Shown: positions 32,641 to 44,739 of the stretch, one piece after another
Position numbering within the stretch: the first letter of the stretch is position 1
Layout: each line of letters starts with the position of its first letter
The notes under the pieces: generated by a model
The model's database searches: none
The model's input: only the letters and a program-made list of their open reading frames with translations
What the model was told of the DNA's origin: nothing
Translations under genes and position numbers: made by a program
NCBI RefSeq assembly: GCF_000003195.3
Contig: NC_012873.2
Location: forward strand, 23,843,317-23,907,316
DNA from: Sorghum bicolor
Lineage: Eukaryota > Streptophyta > Magnoliopsida > Poales > Poaceae
DNA length: 64,000 bases
Direction of reading: 5' to 3'

Positions 32641-33509
32641 TCTCACAAAGGGTGGATCCGACAATCACCGTAACCCCCTCCTTAAATGCGCCGCCTAACA
32701 GTCCCAATTTCCCTTGACAGGACGTTAAGATTTCCACCCAGGCAGGATGACATTGCAACAGCTCTCTCCTAAAAAGGCGCACCCAACAGGCAAGAAGACA
32801 AACTGCCACAGCGATTCCTTCTGCTGCAAGCTAAGCCTGGCCTAGGCCAAAGATGAGACCTCGAGAGAGTGCAGACTGACCCACCGGCTGGGTTCGACAG
32901 TCGCTCTCGAGTACCCGAGTCAGGGACACCTAGAAGAGGTCGAAATGAGGCATGGCTCGAAAGCTAAACCTCGAGATCCTATTGGGAGTATCCAAGGTCG
33001 AGACTAGCAGGTCGACGAGGAATCCCCATGGAGGGAGTCATCGAGCCATAGGCCCATATCGAACAAAGCTAATTTCCTTGCCCGCACTAGTCAAGATTTA
33101 ATGAGAATGCCTACAGGCTACAGCCAACCCTCATCGAACGGTGCATGGGTTCTCAATTGGACTTCCCGATAATAGGTCACCAAGGACGATGATGCTCGCC
33201 CCATCGGGGGTACATCACGCTCCTCACCACACACCAAACAAAAGGAACCAGCAAGCGCAAGCTGGTGACGGCAAAAAACCATTAGCGAACGAGGCTCGGG
33301 GGCTCTACCAGGAGCCAATATCCCTCGACAAAAGGAGGGTCAAAAACATTCAGACCCAAGGCAAATACAGCCGTCAAAGGAGTCCCATAACTCCTTCGAG
33401 GCCTCAGGGGCTACCCCCACGGGGGTCACTCGCACGCCCCCCATGGAAATTCGAACATCGACAAACCCCTGCTCGATCTTAAATGCTCGAGCACGGGTTC
33501 AAGGGCTAC
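32641..33509 (+). other. Element A non-coding region before its 3' LTR
   Basis: Upstream region of the antisense promoter, corresponding to D 11,231-11,976. CTCGAG-rich; no coding motif. It ends with the PPT-like TTCAAGGGCTACTA (D: CTCGGGGGCTACTG). Confidence 0.55.
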
Positions 33510-34613
33510 TATCGAGGGAGTCAATACGGGGTATCCTAGTGCACATTAATGACAAAAGAACAAAAGCTGACCCATGAGTCATGTTTGACGCCCCCTCCAT
33601 AGACATGCACCAATCGACGCTCTGACTCGACCCATAATGCGTACAACTATCGATCCTAGTCTCGATTATGGAAATAGGATGGAGCGAACGGCTAAAGGCT
33701 CGGTAGCGGGCAACCCTCAATTATGGAAATGACATCGAGCGAATCAGCCAGCCTCGAGCACAAAAGTGTGCCTCAGCCGTCTGTCGTAGGTACGGGAGTC
33801 AAGGCATTTAATGTGACTGACAGGCTCCCACCTAACCTAGTAGGCATGGGAAACGTGATGGGGGATCGTGTGCCCTATCAAATCCCACATTTTCCCAGCT
33901 TTATCCTCAAAATTAGTGAAAGGTACATGCTGGTACTGTTGCAACAGGCGTAATATCCCATCAAGAGGCCCCTCGAGACGATAGAGTTAGTGCTCTCGTA
34001 CACGAGCGCCGCCTAAGCCGCCATACCCTCGAGCCCATGTGGTCCTTCCCAGAGAAGGGTTTGGCGACGGAAGTTAGTGCTCTAACCACTCCCGACATAG
34101 CGTCTGCACAGAGTACAAGCGTGCATGTATGTAAACCAATAACAAGCGGCATATAGGAGATAAACTCAGGAAGTGCACGCGTCATCATCGCCAAGTACAC
34201 TACAAACAAGGCAGGTCGTGGCCACGCCGGTACGAAAGCCTCGAGTAGACCGGTGCCATACACCTATCGAGGCCTATTCTAGCGCCTATACCCCTGTAAC
34301 CTTTAGCCTCCCCTTGAGCTATAAAGGGGGATGTTGAGGCCAAGCGACACAACACACGATACATAGAACACTGCTCGTATACTCCACCACGCTTTCCTAG
34401 GACTTAGAATCCTCAACCGTATTCCATTGTACTCGCCCCTGTACAAGCACTTAGATGCAAGATAATATAAACTCTCCCTCCCCCGGTGGACGTAGGGCCT
34501 TCTTTTGCCCGAACCAGGATAAACCCTTGTGTAAATCTTGCATCACCATCCCAGAGGAGAACACACACACAAATTCACTCGTTGTTGTTACCCCTGTGGT
34601 TATAACACCGTCA
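33510..34613 (+). repeat. Element A 3' LTR
   Basis: About 1.1 kb, related to the D LTR in the same sense: start TATCGAGGGAGTCAATA (D TGTCGAGGATATCAGTA), TATA box GCTATAAAGGGG at 34,319-34,330, the block GGACGTAGGGCCTTCTTTTGCC, and the end AACACCGTCA (D AACACCGACA). Strongly diverged from D, so an older family member. The sequence after it belongs to Tat3. Confidence 0.72.
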
Positions 34614-34777
34614 ATATCAAATGAAGATCTTGATGAGTGGAGCAATCTTGGTATTTATGACTTTTCTAGTTTAGACCATCTAGGGTTTCAAAAACAAGCA
34701 AGTACATGTGAAAATTAAAAATTCAAAATTTGAGAGTTCAAAACTTTGAAGCAAGTACATGTGATAATAATTTGATG

Positions 34778-37700
34778 ATGGCAATCATCACTCCGAGAGC
34801 AATTCTAGTGAATAGCTTTGGCAGCGGGATGAACACAAACCCTACATATGAGTTTTACAACCCATCGACACTAGCTCGCCAACTAGCTTTTGGTCAACTG
34901 CAGATTAGACTTTGTTATGCCGATGTGGTAAAACCAAGAGAGACAATAACCTGTGGACTTGAGTGGATTAGGATAGCTCAACTCCAGCCAAATGCCGATA
35001 CGACAGACATCGATCTATCGGCCTGGGTTCCAGCCCTCTTTATTACTCAGTTGTATAAACATCGGTGGGAAGAATGGAAGGAGCATCTATTCAGGGTATC
35101 GGCTCATACATATCACAGCATGATTGACTCCGACTACAAAGCCCCAGATAATATTGTAAGTCCTTTACCGATACTTCAGTTCCCTTGTTATCTTTAACTT
35201 TATCGGCAACTTACTTGTTCTTGTTTCAACAGGTCAATGACCTAGCGCCGACAATTAGCAGAAGTGGGAGGCCGATCAAACTTCTTCAATCAGGCCCAAT
35301 TTCTCTGATCGGCCGCAACACGCCAAGTCTAGCGGCCCTGATGCATCGCAACGTGCGCTTCAAAAAGACGACCACCAAATGGTCGAAAACATCTCCATCG
35401 ATCGCTGCTGCCACTCTGGCATAGGCTTTTAAGGTAAACTCTTAATTTTCTTTGTTTATACCGATTTCATCCCATACTTACATTGTCTTTTCAGGGTACA
35501 TCGTCTGCAATGGGAACTTCATCGGTAACTTTTATTCTTTAGCAAAAACTCCACCAGTACCCTTTTATATTTCAACTCATGAAATTCTGGTTGTTGTAAT
35601 AGACCAGCAAATTGGCAAAAACCAAGAGCGCTCAAATATCGGGTGCCGATGTGTTGACGGTGGATATACCATAGAAATCCACATACAAAACACCGTCAAC
35701 ATGCCTCGGTTGCAAGGGGAAACGACATGACATGAACATATTTTATCCATAACTAGTTCCACTTGTACTCTTAGCTTGTTTATGCAGGAACAACAAATTC
35801 AAGACATTATTTGACAAAGCCAACATCAGAATCATCAAGAGGAGATCGAGGGGACAACAGGTGACACCCTGGGCCCACAGGGAGGGGGTCGCCCGACCCC
35901 TCTTTGGTGGGACCCAGGTGTGCCACCTAGTCCACCGACATAAAGGACCCCTGTGGACACTGCTGGTGGGCCCAGAGGCCCAGAAGTGGGGTCGCCCGAC
36001 CCCACATCAAAGGCGGTTCCAGGGTCGGTGGCCTCCCACCGACCTTCCCCACATGTCCCACATGTTGATTTGCCCCTGCCGTTGATCAAATGGCGGTTGT
36101 GAGGTCGGTTTGATCCAAGGGTGGAGAGAAGATGTCACGCGGATCGATGACGTGGCGATGGAGTAACCCCTACTCCATCTCCCTCTATAAAAGGCAGCCT
36201 CCATCCTTCATTTCAAGTGTGCAATTCCAAGGCCAAGTGCATTACAAGTTCCAAGCATACAAGTAGAGTAGTAGTTAGTCTAGAGTGGGAGTTAGAGTCG
36301 AGTCGAGCGAAGCTCGGGGTCTCCGGAGTCGTCTTCTGGAGAGTCTGGTATAGCTCTTGTACCTTTCTACTTTTGTAAGACTTTCCTTTTATTAATATAT
36401 TATTCTTACTTTACTTTACTGAGTTCTTACTTAGTGCAAGTCTTTTAGTCTTGTTGTGCATTTACTTTAGTAATATAGTTGTCTTAGTGAAGTTAGTGAC
36501 CTGTAACCACTCCTGTGTGTGCATCATCGTCCTATCTTGTATAGGAGCTCTAGCTAGCTGCAACTAGTTAGCGTTGTAGGATTAAGTGTGAGCGCGGTGC
36601 TCATACTTAAGATTACCTTTGATTACCGCTGGCTTGAACGGAAAGTAGGAGCGCACTCCCTAGTAGGTGACAGATCGTGGGCGGCATTAGGTTCTCCTCA
36701 CGTACAGGCTAGTTCTTAAAAGGTAAGGCGTCCATAAGCCCAATAGTCGCTTTCGGTAAGGGGTTAGGTGAAAAACCTTCTAAGCGTCTTACCAGCTCGG
36801 CTATCCCTCGCACACAGTTAGTAAGGCTCTAGCGTAGTTAAGGCAATTATCTATTAAAGTAAGTCACAGAAGTCAAGTTAGATACATAGGAGTCCTTTAC
36901 TCACTCGTTGTCCTCCCACCTAGCTAACTCTACCATTTACCTTTAGCATAGGACCTTGGATTCACCACTACCCTTCCTATTCGTTATTTACCACCCTTAT
37001 TCACTAGTTGATACTAGATAACTCAAGGAATCTCATTCCCCTTTTTGTTAAACACACTTAGCCGCTTTCCCTTGGGAAAATATAAATTACGATACCTTGG
37101 AATACTCCTTGGTGAAGTGCTACAGCGGTACATTCTGTGCGCTTGCGGAATTATCCAATAGTAAATAGAGTTACCATACCAGGGCACTTCTGGCGCCGTC
37201 GCCGATATCCGGTGGTTGCGTTAAGAAGTGTCAACACGATGCCCCCCAGCCCAGCCAAGCTCTAGTTAAGAGAAAGGGTCCAAAAAGCACCAAGACTCAG
37301 CCAAAACGTCAGAAGACAACACCATCCTCTCCACCTCGCCTAGTGTCCCCAATCCAGATAGCATCCTCTCTTTCTCCATCGGAACCCCAGACGCAAGAAG
37401 TATCTTCTGCCCCTCGATCAGTACCCCAGCCGCAAGAAGCACCAGCTGATGTATCTGAACGGATTGCCGATCCGGTTGTTCTGGGCACATCATCGGTCGT
37501 CCCTCCAGAACAAACAATAACCATACCTCCTCAAGGTAAAGTACCGATCACAGAATCATTACTGATGAATTTATTTATATGCTATAATCATTCTTTTAAC
37601 TTTTCAGCAAAAGTCATTCCATTGGCAACCCCAGCCGATCAAACTATAGTACCAGCTGCATCTCCACGTCAGAGACAAGAAATCACCCAGAAGCAAGTAA

Positions 37701-38467
37701 GTTATCCAATATTCTAGACTTCACATTATCAACACTTAATATTTAGTAACTTATCTTCTTCCTTTTCTAGGATCAAGACTCCCTAGACAGCCTATTCTCC
37801 TTTGCTATCGACATCTCCGATGATGAAGGCGAAGAAGCAAGCTCCTCTCAGGCAGTTATAATCTCATCGGTAGAGATTAAGGCCAAGTTGGAAGACTTAT
37901 TAGCTCTGTTACACCAAGACACGGCCCAGCTAGTGGACGATTCCGATCTAGCCAAGGTCATATTCAAGACCCTCCGTGGCCAAATTCCAGCCGATGCAGA
38001 AGAAATCCTCTTCCAAGCATCCCACCTAGAAAGTCGCCAACTCCAGTATGAGAAAGGCTACCCAGCGCCTTGCCGATAGAGCTGCTCATGCCCGTCTCAT
38101 AGAGGAGATGCTGCATGTAAAGCATGTTGCCGATGAGAAACACAAGAGCATCGACGTCCTGCAGTCCTTAGGGGATGAGCTGAAACAAAAGATCTCTGAT
38201 ATACCGGCAAGAAGAGAAGCCCTGCTAGCTGAACTCAAACAAGTAGAACAGACCCTGACTCAAGCTCAGCAAGAAGAAAGCCAGCTGCCTGATGCGCTCA
38301 AAACTCTTCAGCAAGAGAGAGATGTCCATGGCTACAAAGCGTTGCACATGAAGAAGAAGCTGAAGCCAGTGGAGGGCTCTACCGATGAAGACACTCGAGA
38401 AATAGAAGAGGCCAACCAGATTCGTCTACGCGCAATATCGACCATCCAGGCTTTGCTGAATCTGTGA
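34778..38467 (+). pseudogene. Antisense multi-exon gene of Tat3 (plant-mobile-domain-like plus coiled coil)
   Basis: Exons inferred: 34,778-35,155, 35,233-35,433, 35,495-35,523, 35,603-37,535 (contains a solo LTR), 37,608-37,696, 37,771-38,467. Introns have GT...AG ends (GTAAGT and TTTCAACAG types), 61-79 bp. Exon 1 (LARQLAFGQLQIRL, GLEWIRIAQL, WKEHLFRVSAHTYHSMID) resembles grass proteins annotated as aminotransferase-like plant mobile domain; that match is from memory. Exon 4 has a basic VKRKGPKSTK stretch, possibly a nuclear signal. Exon 6 is acidic, then coiled coil (LKQVEQTLTQAQQEESQL). It lies tail-to-tail with integrase. Damage: TAG in exon 2, the LTR in exon 4, a one-base shift near 38,055. 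Confidence 0.68.
35652..37236 (+). mobile_element. Solo LTR (1,585 bp) with TSD CGATG
   Basis: TGTTGACGGTGG...AAGTGTCAACA flanked by CGATG at 35,647-35,651 and 37,237-37,241. No internal region, so it arose by recombination between two LTRs. TATAAAA at 36,186-36,192 gives the plus orientation. Its ends resemble the element B/C families, but the body differs. Near its 3' end it contains CTTCTGGCGCCGTCGCCG (37,187-37,204), a primer-site-like sequence. The palindromic GGGTCGCCCGACCC occurs twice (about 35,887 and 35,991). It interrupts exon 4 of the Tat3 antisense gene. Confidence 0.88.
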
Positions 38468-38621
38468 ATTTTTCATCGACAACTTGTTTAGTTTTGTTTT
38501 CAAACTTCAATCATTTTGGTCCAGCCGATAGGATTGTTATTGGCACTAAAACTCCATGCATAGCTCCAGATACACTTAACATTTCGCCCAACCGATAGTA
38601 CTGTTATCGGCATTTAAACTT

Positions 38622-39779
38622 TCATGCATCAATCCAGATACTCGGGTAGTATTTCTTTAAATATTTTCCATTTAAAGCTCTAGGGAATTCAACTCCTTCG
38701 AGAGTTTCTAAATTATAAGCATTGCTAGGAGTAGACCAATTTATCCGATAAGGACCCTCCCAATTAGTTGACCATTTTCCAAACTTTGAACTTTTAGTCC
38801 CAGTCAGTAGAATCAGCTTCCACACCAAATCTTCATCGGCAAACTCCTTGGCCTTTACTTTCTTATCATACCATTTAGCAACTCCCTTTTTATTTTCTTC
38901 TATGCTAATTAAAGCTCTTAACCGATGCCCAACTAAATCATCCAGCTCATCTTTCTTCAAAGTAGCATAGTCATCGGCAGTTAGTTGATCCTAAGAAAAG
39001 ATCCGCCTGGAACCAGTTTTAATTTCCCATGGCAATACCGCATCATGTCCATATACCAATTGATAGGGTGACACTTTGGTTGAACCATGACACACCATTC
39101 AATACGACCACAAAGCTTCATTTAACAATGTATGCCATCTCCTAGGATTTTCCTCAATCTTTAGCTCAATGAGCTTAATAATTCCTTTGTTAGAAGCTTC
39201 GGCCTGCCCATTAGCTTGAGCATAATAAGGAGAAGCATTCAACACCTTAATCCTCATACCAATTGCAAACTCATCAAACTCTCCTGATGTAAACATAGTA
39301 TCCTGATCGGTAGTAATTGTTTGGGGAATACCAAATCGGTGAACAATGTGCTCTTTTACAAAATCAATCATGTTGGCCGATGTTACTTTCTTCAAAAGAA
39401 TAGCCTCAACCCACTTTGTGAAATAATCAGTGGCAACTAAGATAAACTTATTCCCTTTGCTTGATGGTGGATAAATCTGACCGATGAGATCAATAGCCCA
39501 ACCCTAGAACGGCTAAGGTTTAATAATAGGATTTATAGCCGATGCAGGTGCTCTTTGAATATTGCCAGAACTTTGACACCCTTGACACCCTTTGAAATAC
39601 TTGAAACAATCCTCAAGTATAGTCAGCCAATAATATTCATTCCTTCTAATCATCCATTTCATCTTAAAAGCGGATTGGTGTGCTCCACATACTCCTTCAT
39701 TAATTTTACCCATCAAGCTTTTGGATTCATCATCACCTAAGCATTTAAGCAAAACTCCATCTATCGTACGATAATACAA
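38622..39779 (-). pseudogene. Tat3 integrase
   Basis: Zinc-finger part (HQSAFKMKWMIRRNEYYW, CFKYFKGCQGCQ), core with WAIDLIGQIYPP (Asp), ITTDQDTMFTSGEF (Asp) and ANGQAEASNKGI (Glu), then the tail (KYYPSIWIDA, stop at 38,622). All catalytic acids remain. In-frame stops: two just before GWAIDLIG (~39,505), one at 39,099 (ALWSY*), one near 38,993, and one separating it from RNase H at 39,780. They lie mostly at positions where Trp, Arg or Gln is expected. Confidence 0.83.
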
Positions 39780-40425
39780 TTATTCGTCAAGGAGTACATA
39801 CTTTGTAGCTTGAAACCGGACACGCCTCTCAACCTTCTTGGATGGGTCTTTTAAATAATCAATAATTTCTCTTCTCCAATCATCAACACTGACTGCCGAT
39901 AATACTTCCAACATAGGTTGATACCCCGAGGCATGTTGAGCTAGTCGGTTGGCGTCTTCATTATGTAGCCAAGGAAAATGCTCTAATCGGAAATTCTTGA
40001 ATTCCCTCAACAATCGTACACACCTCTCATAATATGCTATCAAAACCTCGATTCGGCATTCATAACTCCCAGCCAACTGGTTTATTACAAGCATAGAATC
40101 ACCAAAAATTTCAACAGCATCAGCACGAACCTCCTTTAATAATTCTAACCCTTTGATCAAGGCTTGGTACTCAACTTGAGTGTTTGTTGATGTGGCAACA
40201 ATCGGTAAAGAAAACTCATATTTCTTTAACTCATGATTTGCCCTTTAACCGCTTTAGCCGGTTCATAACGTAAGTCAAATTCCGACAATGCTAACATCCA
40301 CTTACCGATTCTACACTCATAATCGGCATTGATAACATGTACCGAACTACATCATCTTTGCACACAACAGTTCATTCGGCCGACAACAAGTAATGCCTCA
40401 ACCTGACACAAGAAAAGTATAAACA
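39780..40425 (-). pseudogene. Tat3 RNase H end and second RNase H, with internal deletion
   Basis: 40,240-40,425 is the end of the first RNase H after the LINE (RYEPAKAVKGQIMS). The next segment starts KKYEFSLPI and carries the second, archaeal-type RNase H: VEYQALIKGLELL, IFGDSMLVINQLAGSYEC and HNEDANRLAQHASGY. About 50 codons between them are missing, and with them the FFDGS strand that holds the first catalytic Asp in related elements, so this domain is inactive apart from any stop codon. Confidence 0.7.
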
Positions 40426-40439
40426 TAAGCATAATTTTT

Positions 40440-43293
40440 TTTGACCAAAAGAACTGTGGGGGAGGTCCCCACAGTATTGAAATTTTCATTAATTAAAAGA
40501 GGGCAGGGGTCTTACAAGTACATTAACTAAAATCATCTAGCCAAACACAAAAGGAAGTCCTCAAGATCTCCTTGAATCTACAAGATTGAAGAAAGCATTG
40601 ACTTTTAAAATTACTAAACCATAGATGTAAGGTTGGGACACTGCGTTGAAAGACTTTGTCATTCCTTAATTTCCATAGCTCCCATGATGCAATAATTGCT
40701 GCTTCAGTAAAGCAAGGTATATTGTGGATGGTTGCAGCTTGGTGTAATCTATCCATGATATTCCTGGACAGGTCCCAGTTGATACCTATCTTCTGCCAGC
40801 AGTCTTGTGCAAATTGACATTCGAAAAACAGATGCTCAATGGTTTCAACTTGGCCTGAGTTACACATTATACAGTTTGATGTCCCTTGTATGTTAAGATG
40901 TCTTCTCTGTAGCATGTCTTTAGTATTCAGTCTATCGACAACTATTAGCCACGCAAAGAATTTAAGTCTTTGGGTACATCTGCATTTCCAGATTAATCTA
41001 TAAATGGGATGTGTTTCAAGGTCTCTATATACATGTGAGTAAATTTCCTGGAACTGTACTGTTGTCCCCAAATAGGAAACCATCTGTCAATAGAATCCTC
41101 ATCATATTCCAACTCTTGCAGTTTTTCTTGGAGTTGATCTAATTCACCAAAGGCGTCTTGTGACAGAGGCAGCACAAAAATTGAGTCTAGATCATCACTT
41201 TGGATTGTCTGTTTGACTGATTCACCATCTGATCTTACAAAAGATGGAAGTCTTGGATATGTATGTGATAGTATTTCGCCCGCCCACAGATCATCCCAGA
41301 AACAGATAGTGCTTCCATCGCCTATCTCACACATGGCAATACCTCTGTATAGAGTATTTAGCCTTAGGATGTCTTTCCACCAGAAAGAACCCATCTCTCT
41401 GGAAGCATGGGGGACTTTGGTAGTGTAGTACTTGTCCCATATAATTCTTACCTAGGGAATGTTTGCTTTGTTATAGAATTTATGTAACTGTTTCATCAGC
41501 AAAGCATCATTTTGCAGGTGTAGGTTTATGATCCCCAATCCTCCTTTTTCTTTTGGAAGCTGAACAGATGGCCAGGCAACAAGGTTTCCACCCTTTTTCT
41601 TTGCAGAGTTTCCTCTCCATAGGCATTGCTTTCTTGCTCTATCTATATTTTTAATCACCCCTTTCGGTAGCTTGAGTGTGCACATGGCATAGGTTGTGAT
41701 AGGTGTCATTGCTGAGTTAATCATCTCCAGTCTTCCACTGTAAGAGAGCCATGTGGAGCAGGCTGACAGTCGTCTCTCAACCCTGTCCATCATTGGTGTG
41801 AAGTCGTCTATCTTGGGGTTAGTGGTACCCATAGGTAGTCCTAGGTATGTGAAAGGCATGGAACCTATGTCACACCCAAAAGTACATGCAAGAATATTCA
41901 TCTTGTCTGCTGAAACATTGATGGGAAACATATGAGATTTTGCATAGTTGATCTTCAGGCCAGTAGAGTCAGAGAAACTATTCAGAACTGTTTTGAGAAA
42001 TACCAGCTGTCTTGCATCTGCCTGCATAAACATCAGGGTGTCGTCTGCATATTGTACAATAGGGTACTCCACTCCATCTTGGGGCAGAGGTTTATGTATC
42101 AGTCCCATAATCATGGCTTTGTTGACTATGATTTGTAATAGCTCTGCTGCTAACACAAATAACAGAGGTGAGAGTGGGTCACCTTGCCTTACCCCACGTT
42201 TGCATTTGAAAAATTTTCCAAGAGTCCCATTGAGTAAAACTGCAGTGGATGCTGAAGATAATATCATACTGACCCATTGGATCCATCTATCAGGCAGTCC
42301 AAGTTGACTCATAACTTGAATAATGGTGGAGTGCTCAACCATATCAAAAGCTTTCTCAAAGTCTAGTTTCAGGATTATTATTTCTCTCCTAGATTGCTGA
42401 CATTGATGTATGTATTCATAGCTCCATGCTAGGCAGTCTTGAATTGCTCTGCTTCTAATAAAACCATACTGATTTTGGTGCACAAGCCTCAAAATTACCC
42501 CTTGTAATCTATCAGCTAGCAGTTTAGTGAGGAGTTTGAGTGATATGTTCATTAGTGCAATAGGCCTAAAGTCATTTACTGTCTTAGGATAATCTTTCTT
42601 AGGCACAAGCGTGATATATGAATTATTGATGGATTCCAGATTGACTAGTCCCTCATAGAAGTTCCAGCATAAGCTATAGAAATCTTGCTTTACTATGTGC
42701 CAACACTTTTTAAGGAATAGACCGTTGAAACCATCTGGCCCTGGAGCTTTATCAGAAGGCATTCTCCTGACAATTAGGTCTATTTCCTCCTACAGGAAGG
42801 GACCCACCAGGCTGTCAAGATCGTTAACAGGCTGTATCAATTGGGATAGGTCAAAAGTCATATTTGGGGAAGAGGTACTGCCCATTCTGTGCCTGAAAGG
42901 TGCCCATAGCATGCCTGCTTTGCCAGCATGATCTTGTACCATGGCACCGTGCTCATTCTGTATCTGGGAGATGGAGTTCTTTCTATATGAGATAGTGGCC
43001 ATTCCATGAAAGAATTTTGTGCATTCATCTCCATATTTCACCCTATTCACTATGTATATATTCTTCCAATAAATGGTCTTGTATCTGAGCCATATCTTGA
43101 TTTGCCATTTGATGATTATTCTTAGGTTTGCTTCTGGATTGTAGAGCCCCCTCTGATATTCAATGAAGTCCAATAGGCCGATGACTTCATTAGAATTTGT
43201 TATGAGCAGTTTCAGATTGGATATATTCCTGCTCCAGGCTTTCAGCTTTGCTCTCAGAGATTTCAACTTGACTGTTATGTTTTGAGCTCTATC
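40440..43293 (-). mobile_element. 5'-truncated L1-type LINE with 14-bp target-site duplication
   Basis: Minus-strand LINE of 2.85 kb. The target duplication TAAGCATAATTTTT is at 40,426-40,439 and 43,294-43,307. The 3' end has a short A run. The inserted copy begins mid-ORF2, as is usual for target-primed reverse transcription that stops early. A hairpin ACTGTGGGGACC...CCCCACAGT lies at 40,452-40,476, near the 3' end. It splits the Tat3 RNase H; the joined Tat3 reading EKLCL|CLYFSCVRLRHYLLS is continuous. Confidence 0.9.
40523..43293 (-). pseudogene. LINE ORF2: reverse transcriptase and zf-RVT (partial, decayed)
   Basis: Before the RT: KWQIKIWLRYKTIYWKNIY and GDECTKFFHGMATI linker. The RT fingers and palm follow: MPSDKAPGPDGFNGLF, ITLVPKKDYPKTVNDFRPIAL, KLDFEKAFDMVEH, RGVRQGDPLSPLLFVLAAE and the catalytic YADD box (VQYADDTLMFM). 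The C-terminal zinc-binding region (CNSGQVETIEHLFFEC) ends at 40,523. Damage: TAG at 42,790-42,792, TAG at 41,452-41,454 where Trp is expected, and a frameshift near 41,050-41,080. ORF1 and the endonuclease were never copied (5' truncation). Confidence 0.88.
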
Positions 43294-43307
43294 TAAGCAT
43301 AATTTTT

Positions 43308-43563
43308 CAATTGCCGAATACCTCATCTCAGCATCCACCAATCTTCTACTTAAATAATAAATTACTCGCTCCTTCCCTTCAAATTCTTGAATTAGAGCTG
43401 AACCGATGACCGTCTCATCGGTAGACAAATACAATTTGAAAGGCTTTCCTTGTTGAGGTGGAACCAAAACTAGAGGATTTACCAAATAATTCTTGATTTC
43501 ATCCAAGGATAATTGTTGCTCCTTCCCCCACACAAATTCTTGATCGGCTTTTAACTTAAGCAA
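43308..43563 (-). pseudogene. Tat3 RNase H, first part
   Basis: FVWGKEQQLSLDEIKNYL, PFKLYLSTDETVIGSALIQE and VIYYLSRRLVDAEMRYSAIEK, the standard Ty3/gypsy RNase H start. The open frame runs on into the inserted LINE (to 42,790), creating a chance chimeric ORF of 257 codons. Confidence 0.8.
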
Positions 43564-44560
43564 AGGGCTAAAACACGAATCTTACATGAAAGATTAGATA
43601 TAAATCGTCTGATAAAATTAATCTTGACGGTCAATGATTGAAGTTCAGTTTTATTGGTGGGAGCAACTATTTTGTTGATGGCATCAATAGATCTCCTACT
43701 AATTTCAATTCCTCTTTGATGAACCATCAAACCAAGAAACTGTCCTGCCGATACACCAAATGCACATTTATTAGGGTTCATTTTTAAACCATGCTTCCTT
43801 GTGCACTCCAACACCTTTCGCAGATCAGCCAAATGCTTTATGAAATCCCCAGACTTAACCACCACATCATCAATATAGATCTCCACCAACTTGCCGATGA
43901 ACTCATGGGAGATAAAATTCATGGCCCTTTGATAAGTAGCACCAGCATTTTTCCAACCAAAAGTCATAACCATCCATTCAAACAATCCGACATGACCAGG
44001 ACATCTAAATACGGTGTTGGAAATGTAGTATTCAGCCATGAATATTTGATTGTATCCTGCATTGCCATCCATAAAACTAATAATCCGATGTCCAGCTGTA
44101 GCATCAACCAACAGATCGGCAACTAGCATTGGATAACCATCTATTGGCGTAGGTTTATTGAGATTCCTAAAGTCAATGCAAACACGAAGCTTTCCATTCT
44201 TTTTATAGACAGGGACAACATTGGAAATCCATTCGGCATACCGACACTACCAAATAAACATAATATTAGGATTGCATCAGTGTGCTGGCTGCTGATGCGG
44301 CCGAAATCCAGACTTAATAGGCAACTGATGTTCAACAATTGATCGGTCTAAACCAGGCATCTCGGTATAATCCCAAGCAAAGCAATCTTTATATTCTTTT
44401 AACAAATTGGTTAATTGTTGCTTTCACTCAGAATCTAACTTAACACTAATAAATGTAGGCCTTGGTCTATCACCATTCCTATATCTACTTCTACTAGATC
44501 ATCAGCCGATGTAAACCCCCGTCCTAATTTTCCATCATTGGTGAACCTATCCATTAAAAT
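43564..44560 (-). pseudogene. Tat3 reverse transcriptase
   Basis: CRYAEWISNVVPVYKKNGKL, VCIDFRNLNKPTPIDGYP, IISFMDGNAGYNQIFM, GATYQRAMNFISHEFIGKLV and the catalytic box EIYIDDVVVKS, then the thumb (NPNKCAFGVSAGQFLG). The palm is well preserved; the part upstream of CRYAEW is broken by stops near 44,230-44,285 and appears shortened. A frame change separates RT from RNase H at 43,551-43,563. Confidence 0.8.
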
Positions 44561-44739
44561 TCCTCATCAGAACCGACTGCTTGGATCGGTGGAATTCCAT
44601 AATCGGCAACCTTGAGAAAATCTTTCTCCCAATCTTCTCGTGAAATGCATCTGGTTCTCTCATAAGTATCTGACTCTGCCGATGCAATGACATATGAAGA
44701 ATCTCCCGGAACAATCTCAATTTTGTCACCTACCCATTC

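Larger units (their letters stand above)
7233..34613 (+). mobile_element. Element A: Tat-lineage retrotransposon in three pieces
   Basis: The plus-strand element is visible as 7,233-9,799, 24,839-25,302 and 32,464-34,613; Cassandra (with D inside) and element B separate the pieces. The visible part is the 3' half: an antisense gene, its promoter region, a PPT-like GGGCTACT and a 3' LTR ending at 34,613. It is a divergent relative of D: gene, intron positions, start codon and LTR ends correspond. Its gag-pol and 5' LTR would lie left of Tat2, outside the window. The right edge abuts Tat3 sequence, so A inserted into Tat3. Confidence 0.75.

Noticed and set aside
35887..36003. CRISPR-like pair of palindromic repeats
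   Set aside because: Only two copies of a GGGTCG..CGACCC palindrome within a plant LTR; no array.
42790..43563. 257-codon ORF as a single gene
   Set aside because: It is a chance fusion of Tat3 RNase H with inserted LINE ORF2 across the LINE 5' end at 43,293.
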